A stretch of 64,000 bases of DNA from Bifidobacterium vespertilionis. GTDB lineage: Bacteria; Actinomycetota; Actinomycetes; Actinomycetales; Bifidobacteriaceae. The stretch's first letter is position 1. Each line of letters starts with the position of its first letter. The notes beneath the pieces are model-generated. The model saw nothing but the letters and a program-made list of their open reading frames with translations. It was not told where the DNA came from and did not search any database. Positions 42,601-50,990 of this stretch are shown here, one piece after another. A program made the translations under genes and the position numbers. The stretch spans positions 44,353 to 108,352 of the forward strand of contig NZ_RZNZ01000011.1 of assembly GCF_008698145.1 (NCBI RefSeq), given 5' to 3'.

Positions 42601-45253
42601 GATCCGCATCGGCCGCATGCACGGCGAACGTCACGGTGCCGGATGCCGTATGGCCAGCATCGTCGGCCACGGTGTAGCGCACGCGGTATTCGCCCGGTTC
42701 CTCCGGCGCCTGGTACCGCACGGCGTCATCGGAAACGAACGCCAGACCGCGGAATCCGCCGTCGGCGTCATCGGGCTGCAGATCGTGGCTGAGGCGCAGG
42801 CGGTCGCCTTCGGCGTGGGAGGCATGGCGGATCGCCGGCGCAGACACGATGCCGCCCGTTCTCACCGACACCTCGAAGTCATTCGCCCGCACCAGACCGT
42901 TCTCATCCCCGGAGATCGGAGGCATCACGACGATCGTCCCACGGCCCTCGCCATGCGCATTCGCCACGGTATAGGCCACCTCGACGGGTGTCGCGGGGAT
43001 CCGGCGGGCGAATATGTTGATCAGGCGTCCGTCCACCACCGCCACGGACAATCCGCCGGCGGGATTTGCATCCACATCGGTGACCGCGAGCACGCCGCCC
43101 ATCGGATCGTCGTCGTTGGCCAACGGATCCACGATGGCCGTCCGATCGGTGTCCAGCAGCGCCACGTCATTGGCCACAATCGGATCGGACGTCTCCTCGG
43201 ATGGCGCTGAAACCTCCACCCGGACCAGTCCGGATGCGGCGGGCCTCCCCTGGGATACGTCGTATGGCACATAATAGGTTCCGGGCGTGCCCGCTCGGAA
43301 CGAGAAGATCAGCTTGCCGCCATCCATCGTCGCCGATGCCCCATCCGGCGCCTCCACGCTCACCAGCGTCACCGGACTGGACGAGGAACCGTGCACGTAA
43401 GGGGCCAGATCGATCGTCGTCTCCGTCTGCACGGCGGCGTTCACGATCAGCGGATCAAGCGTCGGCTCCAATGCGCCGCGGGGATGCACGGTGATGTACA
43501 GCACGCCGGCACCCTGATCTCGACCGTCGGATACCGACAGCTGTACGGCGACGTGCCCCGAGACGAGGGAACCGGCGTTGAACGTGAGCTTGCCGTCCGG
43601 GCGCGCGGCCACGGAGGCCTCGCCGGCCCGTTCCGTCCGTGCGCCGGCCAGCGCGATCCGGTCCCCATCCTCGTCCATGAAGCCAGCCAGCGCATTGATT
43701 TCCAGCAGGGCGTTCTGTTCCACATCGTATTCAGGCGGCACATCAACCTGCCGGGGTGCGGTGTTGGGCGCCCCCTCGCCACCGGCCTGCACGCGCACGG
43801 TCACACGGGCCGACGACGTCTGCCCCCGCCCGTCGTCGATCACGTAGGAGAAGGTGATGGCACCTGGCGTGGCGCGCGAAGCGTCGAACTGCAGCTGGCG
43901 GCCGTCGTACACCGGCGCGACGGACGCCGCCGGATCACTCAGGGAACCCACGGAGACGATGCGCAGCACCGAACAGTCGGTCTGCTCGTCGTTGCGCAGT
44001 ACGTCAAGCGAGGCTCTTGCGCCCGCCCGCACGCCGAAATCGTCGTCCGCCGCGCGGATCCGGCCAGATTGAGCGGAGCAGGAGGTCCTGAACTCCCTGC
44101 GGTAGCGCGCCGATTGAGCCGGTGCGTCACTGCTGGGCTGCTCCTCATCCTGCTTGGTGTCCCATTGGATCGCGATCCTGCTGGCCGATGAGGCGGGATC
44201 CCATACGCTGCCCGCCGCGACGTCGTTGAGCGTCACCAGTCGGTGGTTGGCCCGAAACACCAGTTGCGACGATTCATTCACGTCGTCCAGCGTGCCGAAC
44301 GACGCCTCCCCGTCCGGGGCGCACAATGCCAGATGATTGCTTGATGGCTGCGCCCATGCGGCATGCACGCAGCCTTCCACGGACACGGGCGTGGCGGGTT
44401 TTCCGGCACCGCCGCTTGCGAGGGAACGCACGCTTCCGGTGTGCAGATCAACCACGCTCAGGGAACCCGCGTGACCGACCGCGACCCAACCGCGCTGGGA
44501 GTCGTCCATCGGCGGCGATTGCAGCACGGGCGGGACGGACGCATCGACGTCCAATTCCACCGAGCCGCCCGGCCATCGAACCTCCACGCCGGACAGGACG
44601 ATCGGCACGCCGTCCACCACGCCGAAGCCGTCGGCGTACAGCGATTCGCCCCCGGACAGGGATCCCAGCTCCTGTGGCGGATCTCCGGCGTCCGCGCGCA
44701 TGGCAAGCACCATGCCGTCCACCGGCCGGTAGCCGTAGATTACGCCAGTAAAATCGGCTGCGATGCGTCCGCCGCGGCCCAGCTCTGTGCGAACGGGCCC
44801 ATCGGCGTCCACGCCGGCCATGGTGGGCAGGGTGCCGATGCGCACGGCGCCTGAATCGCCGTCCAACGTTGCGATGGCATTCCCGCCCAACACCACCGCA
44901 TCGGCGTCCCCCGGAATGGCGACGCTTTCGGATCGTGCGGTGGCGGCGCTGATCGCATGGAGGTCGCCGCCATCATCCAGCACGGTTCCGTCGCCCTGCT
45001 GCAGGACGTCGAACCGCGCCGCCGAGGCGTCGATCGTGGCATCCGTTTCGCCGGCCCGCACATTGAGACGGGCGGCCTTGCGGTTGGCCAGCGACGTGAC
45101 CCATACGGTTCCGTCGTCCAGATGCAGACGCTGGCGGCTGACCGATGTGACGATGATCGTGCCGATGACGATGCACAGCAGCGCAGCGAGCGCGAGGCAT
45201 GGAGCGGCCCAGCGGCGGGCGATGGCCCGCAGACGGTGCAGCAGCGGCTTCAT
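39656..45253 (-). CDS. fn3: Giant Ig-like/fibronectin type III surface protein
   Basis: A 1865-residue, mainly extracytoplasmic protein. A basic start and one membrane helix (about 16-38) act as signal anchor. Residues ~45-390 look propeller-like, with repeated short DG-containing strands. From ~395 to ~1500 there are about ten tandem Ig/cadherin-like repeats of ~95-110 residues, each with a DxxxxxPG..xxxxVxxND-type opening and a YTVxDxxGxT-type strand. Two FN3 domains follow (about 1520-1720), the first containing GWSAPSNTVEA, then a Gly/Ser/Pro linker and a last domain. No LPxTG motif is present. It is the surface partner in the operon; bifidobacterial FN3 proteins of this cluster have been proposed to bind host ligands. 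Confidence 0.85.
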   Translation of the reverse strand: MKPLLHRLRAIARRWAAPCLALAALLCIVIGTIIVTSVSRQRLHLDDGTVWVTSLANRKAARLNVRAGETDATIDASAARFDVLQQGDGTVLDDGGDLHAISAATARSESVAIPGDADAVVLGGNAIATLDGDSGAVRIGTLPTMAGVDADGPVRTELGRGGRIAADFTGVIYGYRPVDGMVLAMRADAGDPPQELGSLSGGESLYADGFGVVDGVPIVLSGVEVRWPGGSVELDVDASVPPVLQSPPMDDSQRGWVAVGHAGSLSVVDLHTGSVRSLASGGAGKPATPVSVEGCVHAAWAQPSSNHLALCAPDGEASFGTLDDVNESSQLVFRANHRLVTLNDVAAGSVWDPASSASRIAIQWDTKQDEEQPSSDAPAQSARYRREFRTSCSAQSGRIRAADDDFGVRAGARASLDVLRNDEQTDCSVLRIVSVGSLSDPAASVAPVYDGRQLQFDASRATPGAITFSYVIDDGRGQTSSARVTVRVQAGGEGAPNTAPRQVDVPPEYDVEQNALLEINALAGFMDEDGDRIALAGARTERAGEASVAARPDGKLTFNAGSLVSGHVAVQLSVSDGRDQGAGVLYITVHPRGALEPTLDPLIVNAAVQTETTIDLAPYVHGSSSSPVTLVSVEAPDGASATMDGGKLIFSFRAGTPGTYYVPYDVSQGRPAASGLVRVEVSAPSEETSDPIVANDVALLDTDRTAIVDPLANDDDPMGGVLAVTDVDANPAGGLSVAVVDGRLINIFARRIPATPVEVAYTVANAHGEGRGTIVVMPPISGDENGLVRANDFEVSVRTGGIVSAPAIRHASHAEGDRLRLSHDLQPDDADGGFRGLAFVSDDAVRYQAPEEPGEYRVRYTVADDAGHTASGTVTFAVHAADADHKPAPRPQPVEAQVAAGGTVVIPIGLEGVDPDGDDVTLLGLGNRAPRFGRIVEVNADSLTYEAYPDSTGTDEFDYAVEDWTGQRAQAKVRVGVVGRRERTGVHARDDEVILRPGTDASVNVTVNDIADGELTVDPAVQAQGVADASVQGRDIRFTAPDRTGVAYITYTVRDEVGLTDTATLAIRTDPDVPIEPPTASDYRVPAASTIGKRDIEVDVSAWIANPSGSAADLTVGVHDSAAGRARATGATTIRITLTDRAGAVPYTVTNAAGLTSMAFIHVPAYGVFSPTPRPKAPQLVINAHETLTIPIADHVRVGAGKTVRIESPESVSATKSDSSGLYVDDRTLRFAPQEGYSGPASITFTATDGRADGSANGNGTPPNRAVITLPITVVGSVEAPPAFSPTTVDVSAGEPATIIDLTSLTKAPLGADAGLYRYAIAPTAQYARSLDIAVSPDGELTVFAKRDAAAGTLVSVPIDITYPAGTVHAGLTIRIVASRRPLARIGERAVRASAGTPMTIDALADAYNPFPDEPLTIVEARAEGLEGLDVRIESGGRLVVTPGGHAGEGVILASVEDGTHALERRVTATIRIAVMAAPEPPLLAPVAAAAHDGMVELHWTPGNANGSPITEYRVEYEGGSTGSRDCGTNTSCRIEGLVNGRLHRFVVKARNEVGWSAPSNTVEATPDRVPSAPRDVRTTAGYHQILVEWSPPRYEGTAPEAYAVALHGPNGFEMRIDAPAGSSQARFEIPDAAISDGVSFTATVAARNYVGEGEASGPSAPVMPWGDPEPPEVTLVRVPPVSTSPGADTGPGASPGTGSGSPSGQAKPDGPADTNGQSGSVTFGVTVTLRNLRNAGCASLSATGSGGDRRLDCRIPVNRFTFTAANAPAVNGTLTGNPATPDASITVMLETVQPGPRPVTVSAAVGPRGSALPFSRAVRSPFDAEGLPSGIRRFSGGDSAQSETMALLSAHSPALSPIQQRSLQ

Positions 45254-46653
45254 GATCGGACTCCTTCGGCGGAGGGGGCGGTGCAGGGGCCATGCGGCAC
45301 GGACGGATGGAACAGGCCGATCGACAGGGCGTCGCCGCCGATGGGCCAGTCATCCGGCGACGGCGACGGGATGGGCTGCGACGGTTCCTGATCCGGCAGC
45401 ATGGGGATGGCGTCCGGCATGATGCCCGCCGGATCGGGCCATGCCGGTTCCGCCGGCGCAGGGTCCGGGGACGATGAGTCCGATGGCAGCGTGGCGGAGG
45501 GCGTCGGCTCGTCCACTTGCGGCCCCGGTGCTTTGACGATGTCCGGAGCCGGCACCGAATCCGCTCGGGGCATGGCCAGCCATGCCAGCGTGGCGATGAT
45601 CATGAGCAGCGACACGGTCGCCGCGATGACGCCGACGATAAGCCCGCGTGACCCACGTTTGCGCGCGGCCGCGTGCGCGGCCCGATTCCGGCGATTTCGC
45701 GAAGCGGAACCCACGGCTGCGGCGCGCGAAGCCATCCGCGCGGGCATCGCCGGAACGCCGTCCGCGACCAGCGGGGTGACGGGGACGCCCATTGCACCCT
45801 GCATCCGCTGCAATTGCCGTGCGAATTCCAGTGCCGAAAACGGTCGGCGCTCCGGATCCTTGCTCAAGGTGAGCTCCAATGCGCGGGCCAGCGAAGGTGG
45901 AACATCGGGGCGTTTGAGCTCGGGCAGAGGATGTTCGAGCACGCATCGCTCCAATTCGGCCTCATCGTGCGGCGCATATCCATATTCGTACGGCGATGCG
46001 CCGGCCAACGCGGCATAGAGCACGGCCGCCAGCGCGTACAGGTCCGACGCCTCGCTGCCGCCGGTGAGCCCCGCGATCACCTCCGGAGCCGCCCAAGGCG
46101 TGGAGAAGCCGGTCGCCGTCGCGCCGTCGTACACGCCCGCCGCGATGCCGAAGTCCGCGAGTCTGGGCAAGCCGTCCGCGCCGACAAGAATGTTGGACGG
46201 TTTGATGTCCCTGTGGGTGATGCCGGTCCGGTGCGCGGTGAGCAGCGCGCCGGATATCCGGATCCCCAGATCCGCTGTCTGCGCGGGACTGAACGTCCGC
46301 ACGGCCATGAGATCGCGCAGGCTGCCGTGCGGCGCATATTCGAGGGCCAGGAACGGCCGCCCGTCGTCGGTGACGCCGGAACCGAGAATCGTCAGAATGT
46401 GCGGGTGAAGGGACAGTCTGGCCAGAAACGCGGCCTCCGCGCGAAACCGCTCCGCAGTGGTCCGGTCCGATTGTCGCCGGCTCAGCTTGACCGCCACCGG
46501 GTTGGACCCGGAAGCGGGGCCGGCGGATGGGACGGGCGGCATGGGACGGCATAGCAGCACATCGGCCGTCGCCCCTCCTCCGATCCTGCGAATGAGCTCG
46601 TAGCCGTGCGGCGGCTGTTGCGATGGTTGCCGGCTCTGTGCGTATGAAGTCAT
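45250..46653 (-). CDS. pkb2: Transmembrane serine/threonine protein kinase (Pkb2-like)
   Basis: A 467-residue Hanks-type kinase and first gene of the operon. The glycine loop is IGGGATADV (24-32), the ATP lysine is VAVKL (Lys56), and the catalytic loop is HRDIKPSN (Asp149). The Mg loop is DFGIAAG (Asp167), and WAAPEV is the P+1 end. After a basic linker comes one membrane helix (about 338-360) and a ~105-residue Pro/Ser/Asp-rich outside tail with no PASTA repeats. GGGAGGGG upstream is the ribosome-binding site. The order kinase, FN3, MoxR, DUF58, transglutaminase-like matches the PFNA cluster described from Bifidobacterium. I see no PP2C phosphatase gene with it. Confidence 0.9.
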   Translation of the reverse strand: MTSYAQSRQPSQQPPHGYELIRRIGGGATADVLLCRPMPPVPSAGPASGSNPVAVKLSRRQSDRTTAERFRAEAAFLARLSLHPHILTILGSGVTDDGRPFLALEYAPHGSLRDLMAVRTFSPAQTADLGIRISGALLTAHRTGITHRDIKPSNILVGADGLPRLADFGIAAGVYDGATATGFSTPWAAPEVIAGLTGGSEASDLYALAAVLYAALAGASPYEYGYAPHDEAELERCVLEHPLPELKRPDVPPSLARALELTLSKDPERRPFSALEFARQLQRMQGAMGVPVTPLVADGVPAMPARMASRAAAVGSASRNRRNRAAHAAARKRGSRGLIVGVIAATVSLLMIIATLAWLAMPRADSVPAPDIVKAPGPQVDEPTPSATLPSDSSSPDPAPAEPAWPDPAGIMPDAIPMLPDQEPSQPIPSPSPDDWPIGGDALSIGLFHPSVPHGPCTAPSAEGVRS

Positions 46654-46776
46654 GGTCGTCCCCTCCCTGATGCGGCTCGCGTGCCCTCATCAGAGACAAC
46701 AAGCGGGACAATCAGGGGGAAAAGGGGATATGGGGGATGCGGTGAATTGCCGTCCCTGCATCGCCACGGGTTGGCC

Positions 46777-46782
46777 TAGGCT
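46777..46782 (+). promoter_or_regulatory. -10 box of adnA, leaderless type
   Basis: TAGGCT lies 6 nt before the ATG, with GGGAG in between. The 135-bp gap to the divergent kinase gene holds no other clear element. Confidence 0.4.
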
Positions 46783-46788
46783 GGGAGC

Positions 46789-49700
46789 ATGGCGAATCTT
46801 GACGATGGGTGGATGACGCTGCTGGCGGTGGGCGCGCCCAACAGCGGGAAGACCGAATTTGCGCTGAACATGCTGTTGGACGGGATTGGCGCATACGGCG
46901 CGGACCGGGCGCTGATGGCGGTGTCCGGGCGCAAGGCCGCGGACAGCCTGTCCGACCGGGTGATCCGCGCCATCGGCACCTCGCCCGAGGCCAGACCGGT
47001 CACCACGCTGTCCGCCATCGCGTTCCGGCTCATCGCGGCCGTGCGAAGGCGCGCGGGGCAGTCGGCCCCCAGACTGCTCAACGGCGCCGAACAGGACGCG
47101 CTGCTGCGTCGCGTGACGGCCGCGCACGTGCGGCACGCGATGGCGGGGGAGAGCGCGGAATGCCCCACCTGCGGGCTGCTTGCGCATTATTTCGCTTCCG
47201 ACCGGTGGGCGGATCTGGTGATGCGGCCGGACGCGGATACGGCGGATGGCGCAACCGACGCGCTGTTCGAGCGGGGCATGTCCGACGCCTTTGTGGATCA
47301 GTTGCGCGACATGCTTGCCCGTATGAACGAACTGGGTGCCTCGCAGTCGCGCGAGGAGGAGATCATCGCCGCGCTCACCGCCCGGACCGCGCCGGATGCG
47401 CCGGTGGCGTCGACACTGCGCGTGAGCCGGCTCACCATCCAGTGGCGGCTTGCGTTCGCCTTGCGACGCGAATACGTGGCGGCGATCGGGGCGAAATACC
47501 CGGGCGAATACCGCCTGGATTCGTCCCGTCTGCTCGTGGAGGGCACGACGGCCGTGGAACGGTTGGGCTCCGACGATCTGCCGCGGCTTGCTGTGGTCGA
47601 CGATGTGCAGGACCTCACCCTGGCCGGGCTGGCGTTCGTGTCCGCATTGCGCGACGCCGGATGCCGTCTTGCGCTGGTGGGCTGTCCGGATGAGTCGGTG
47701 CAGAGTTTCCGCGGATCGTACCCCGAGTACATGCTGGCCGCCATCCGCTCCTGGGACGGCGTGCGCAGCGTGCGCATCGAGCACGGGGAGACTGTGGCGG
47801 AGAACGCCGACACGCCAGACACACCATCCCCCGTTTCCCCCATCACCCCACGTTATTTAGATCTGGTGTCCGCGCGCGTAAGCCTGTCCATTCTGTCCCC
47901 GGAACCCGATTCGATTCCGGTGCCGAAGCGCGCCGGCAAACTCCCCGTGTTGCCGGGCGCATGGCCCATTGCCCCGCAGACCGGGTATGCGGAGGACCGC
48001 AGCCTGACCTGCGCCTTGTACCGCAGTCCGCGCGAGGAAGTGGACGATGTGGTGTGGCGGATCAAACGCGCGCATCTGGACGGGCGGGACTGGAACGACA
48101 TGGCCGTGATCGCGCACGACAACGCCACCGTGCGGCTGATCGGAGAGCGTCTGCGGCGCGACGGCGTGCCGGTGGCGTATTCGTCTGTCACCAGACCGCT
48201 GAAGGACGAGCCGTTCGTGGCCGGGCTGTTCGCGGTTGTGGAGCTCGCGCGGCTGCGCGATCGGGGGATCGGCGGACTGGGCATGGAACCGGGGCAGGCC
48301 GCCGGATACGTGCGCTCGCGCGTCGCGGCGATCATGGACAGCCCGCTGGTGGCCGTGGGGGCGACCGATCGGAACGAAGGATATCCGGCGCGGTTGTCCG
48401 TGGCGGAATCAGCGATGGATGCGCTGCAATCGCTGGCCGCGGTGATCGGGCGGGACGCCTTGGCGAATGCCGCCGCCACGCAAGGCGACGAGGCCGCAAA
48501 GGGCGGTCTGCCCAGACTGATGGTCGACTGGCGGCATCTGCGCGAGCGGTTCGACGCCGCCCGGATGGCTCGGGCGACTGCGGCGACATCGCGGATCGAT
48601 GTGGACGACGCGGTGTATGACGGTCTTGCCGGACAGGCGGCCGAACCGGATGCGGACGATCGCGGCGGATCGCCGGATTTCGGCAGGGATGCCCTGTATC
48701 TGATGCTCGCCTTCGATCCGGATGCCGCCGCGGACGCGCTTGCGGCCATCCATGCGGTTTGCGGGTCGCGGCCGGGGCAGGCGGATGGCCATGCCGAGGC
48801 CTTCGAGCGGGTGTGGCGGATCGTCGGCGACACTGCGCGCAGTGTGGCGGCGCTTTCCAACCGCGAGGCGCAATACGTGCTGGCGGCGGCTTGGGCGGCG
48901 TGCGGCGTGGACCGGCGCTGGCAGCGGCTCGCGCTCGCCAACACGGAGGCTGGCAGGGCGGCGAACGATCGTCTCGACGTGGCCATGCGCCTGTTTCAAT
49001 TCGCCGCGGACTCTACTGCGGACCGGGACATTATGGGCTTCATCGATCAGGTGCGCGCCATGCAGGTGGAGGCCGATTCACTGGCGCATGTGGCGCCGGT
49101 GGAGCAGGCCGTAACGCTCACCACGCCTGCGGGCGCGGCCGGACGGCATTGGGATCTGGTGTGGATCCCCACCGTGCAGCAGGATGTGTGGCCCAACCTC
49201 GCCTCGCGCAACACCATGTTCGGCGGCGAGGATCTGGCGGATGTGATGCTGCGCGGCCGGCTGACGGACATGGACGCGCCGGCGCCGGGCGCCGTGGTGC
49301 GCAGTCCGCGTTTGGCGTCGGTGCTGTACGCGGAGACGAAAAGCCTGCTGGTGGCGCTGACCCGTGCCCGCAGCGCCGTGCATCTGAGCGCGGTGATGAG
49401 CGATGAGCTCGCTCCCTCCGATTTCCTGTACGACTTCCTGCCCGAACGGTACGCGCGCGGAGACAAGCCCGTGTACACGCAGGTGGGCGACGGGGGCGCA
49501 TACGCCGGACTCGACGCCGATCCACGCGGTCTGGTGACCGCGGCGCGCGTGGCGCTGGTCCGTGCCGCGATGGGTTCGGACGCCTGTCCGGACGGCGATG
49601 CGGACACCGCCGGGCGTGATGCCCCGGCGGTGGAGGATGCCGCTGAAACGCTGGCGTTGCTGGCCTCGCATGGGGTGACGAGCGCCGATCCCGGGGAGTG

Positions 49701-50982
49701 GGCGTTCGTGCCGCGACCGGAGCGCGCGTCTGTGATCGAGCATGCGTTTGTGGACGGGCATGCATTGACGGATGAACACTCATCCGGCAGATTGGTCACA
49801 TTGTCGCCGTCGGCCGTGGACGGGCTATGGGCATGCCCGGTGTGCTGGTTGCTGGAGAACCGGTTCGCCGGCCCGCGCAGGGAAGCGGCGGCGGCCGGAT
49901 TCGGCACGATCATGCACGCCGTCGCCCAACAGGCCAGTGCCGAGGGACTGGACATGCCCGGCGCGGGGCTCTCCTCCGAGGCGATCGCCGAACGCATGCG
50001 AGCCATTTACGACGAACTCAAGCCGGACGTCAACGCGATCGACGACGTGCGCGAACGCTACATCGCCGCACGCCACGACGCCGATGCGGCCGGCATGATC
50101 GCCAACATCGCCGCATACTTCGCCGATTCCAATGCGGCCGGTTACCCGCCCAAGAACGAGGACAGCATCACCGTGGGCCGATTGGAGCGCGCCGACTGCG
50201 AGATGGGATTCTCCGCCCGCTTCGGCTTCGACGACATCCTGGCCGCGTACAACGCGATCGACGGCATGACGCCGATCGACCGGCCCACGCTCATGGCCAT
50301 CATGGGCGCGCTGGTGGGCGGCTGGCCCGAGGCGATCGGCGACGATCTGACCATCCGGCTGGCCGGGCGTATCGACCGCGCGGAGACCCGCGTGACGGCG
50401 GACGGCTCTACGCACGTGCGGCTGATCGACTACAAAACCGGCCACAAGCCCGGCATCCCGCAGCTGTTCGGCGATCTGCAGCTGGTGTGCTACCAGCTCG
50501 GCCTCACCTTTCCCGAAGGCGGGCCCCGCGGCGCCCAAGCCTTGCGCAAGGCACCGGCCATCGCGCAGTCGGCGCTGTTCCACGTGGCCGAAAACCCCTA
50601 TCCGGCCACCAGCTACGGGGCCGAAAGCGCATACCAGCCGCCATTGTTCACGGGCGGGTCACTCAACGCCACCGGATTCGCGCCGCGGTATTTCTTCAAG
50701 GACATGAAGCGGTTGTTCGACTCCGCGGATGTGTTGCCCGAAACGCCCCCTCAGGGCGTGGACGCGGCCGATTGGGAGCGGTTCACGGGGCTACGCGGCA
50801 CGCACGCCGTGTGGGCGCTCACCATGATCTCGCGCGTGTTCTACGCCGCGGCCGCCAGCGTATCCGCGAGGATCGTGGCCCGACCGCAACCCGACCATCA
50901 GCGCCATTGCCGGTGCCTGGGCGTGTGCCCGGCATGCTCCGGCGAAATGGACACCGTCTACGAAGTGCAGCAAGCGAAGTGA
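46789..50982 (+). CDS. adnA: AdnA-like helicase-nuclease subunit with degenerate motor
   Basis: A 1397-residue UvrD/RecB-like protein. Walker A is VGAPNSGKT (14-22). Walker B reads VVDDVQD instead of DExQD. The motif normally reading VHxxKGLEW is TTPAGAAGRHWDLVW, and motif VI-like VALTRAR is kept. The C-terminal third is a RecB-type nuclease (RLIDYKTGHKPG, about residue 1214). WACPVC (about 1015) and the terminal CRCLGVCPAC are likely iron-sulfur ligands around it. This fits the weaker motor subunit (AdnA) of the actinobacterial AdnAB break-resection machine. Only 8 bp separate it from adnB. Confidence 0.8.
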   Translation: MANLDDGWMTLLAVGAPNSGKTEFALNMLLDGIGAYGADRALMAVSGRKAADSLSDRVIRAIGTSPEARPVTTLSAIAFRLIAAVRRRAGQSAPRLLNGAEQDALLRRVTAAHVRHAMAGESAECPTCGLLAHYFASDRWADLVMRPDADTADGATDALFERGMSDAFVDQLRDMLARMNELGASQSREEEIIAALTARTAPDAPVASTLRVSRLTIQWRLAFALRREYVAAIGAKYPGEYRLDSSRLLVEGTTAVERLGSDDLPRLAVVDDVQDLTLAGLAFVSALRDAGCRLALVGCPDESVQSFRGSYPEYMLAAIRSWDGVRSVRIEHGETVAENADTPDTPSPVSPITPRYLDLVSARVSLSILSPEPDSIPVPKRAGKLPVLPGAWPIAPQTGYAEDRSLTCALYRSPREEVDDVVWRIKRAHLDGRDWNDMAVIAHDNATVRLIGERLRRDGVPVAYSSVTRPLKDEPFVAGLFAVVELARLRDRGIGGLGMEPGQAAGYVRSRVAAIMDSPLVAVGATDRNEGYPARLSVAESAMDALQSLAAVIGRDALANAAATQGDEAAKGGLPRLMVDWRHLRERFDAARMARATAATSRIDVDDAVYDGLAGQAAEPDADDRGGSPDFGRDALYLMLAFDPDAAADALAAIHAVCGSRPGQADGHAEAFERVWRIVGDTARSVAALSNREAQYVLAAAWAACGVDRRWQRLALANTEAGRAANDRLDVAMRLFQFAADSTADRDIMGFIDQVRAMQVEADSLAHVAPVEQAVTLTTPAGAAGRHWDLVWIPTVQQDVWPNLASRNTMFGGEDLADVMLRGRLTDMDAPAPGAVVRSPRLASVLYAETKSLLVALTRARSAVHLSAVMSDELAPSDFLYDFLPERYARGDKPVYTQVGDGGAYAGLDADPRGLVTAARVALVRAAMGSDACPDGDADTAGRDAPAVEDAAETLALLASHGVTSADPGEWAFVPRPERASVIEHAFVDGHALTDEHSSGRLVTLSPSAVDGLWACPVCWLLENRFAGPRREAAAAGFGTIMHAVAQQASAEGLDMPGAGLSSEAIAERMRAIYDELKPDVNAIDDVRERYIAARHDADAAGMIANIAAYFADSNAAGYPPKNEDSITVGRLERADCEMGFSARFGFDDILAAYNAIDGMTPIDRPTLMAIMGALVGGWPEAIGDDLTIRLAGRIDRAETRVTADGSTHVRLIDYKTGHKPGIPQLFGDLQLVCYQLGLTFPEGGPRGAQALRKAPAIAQSALFHVAENPYPATSYGAESAYQPPLFTGGSLNATGFAPRYFFKDMKRLFDSADVLPETPPQGVDAADWERFTGLRGTHAVWALTMISRVFYAAAASVSARIVARPQPDHQRHCRCLGVCPACSGEMDTVYEVQQAK

Positions 50983-50990
50983 GGCAAACG

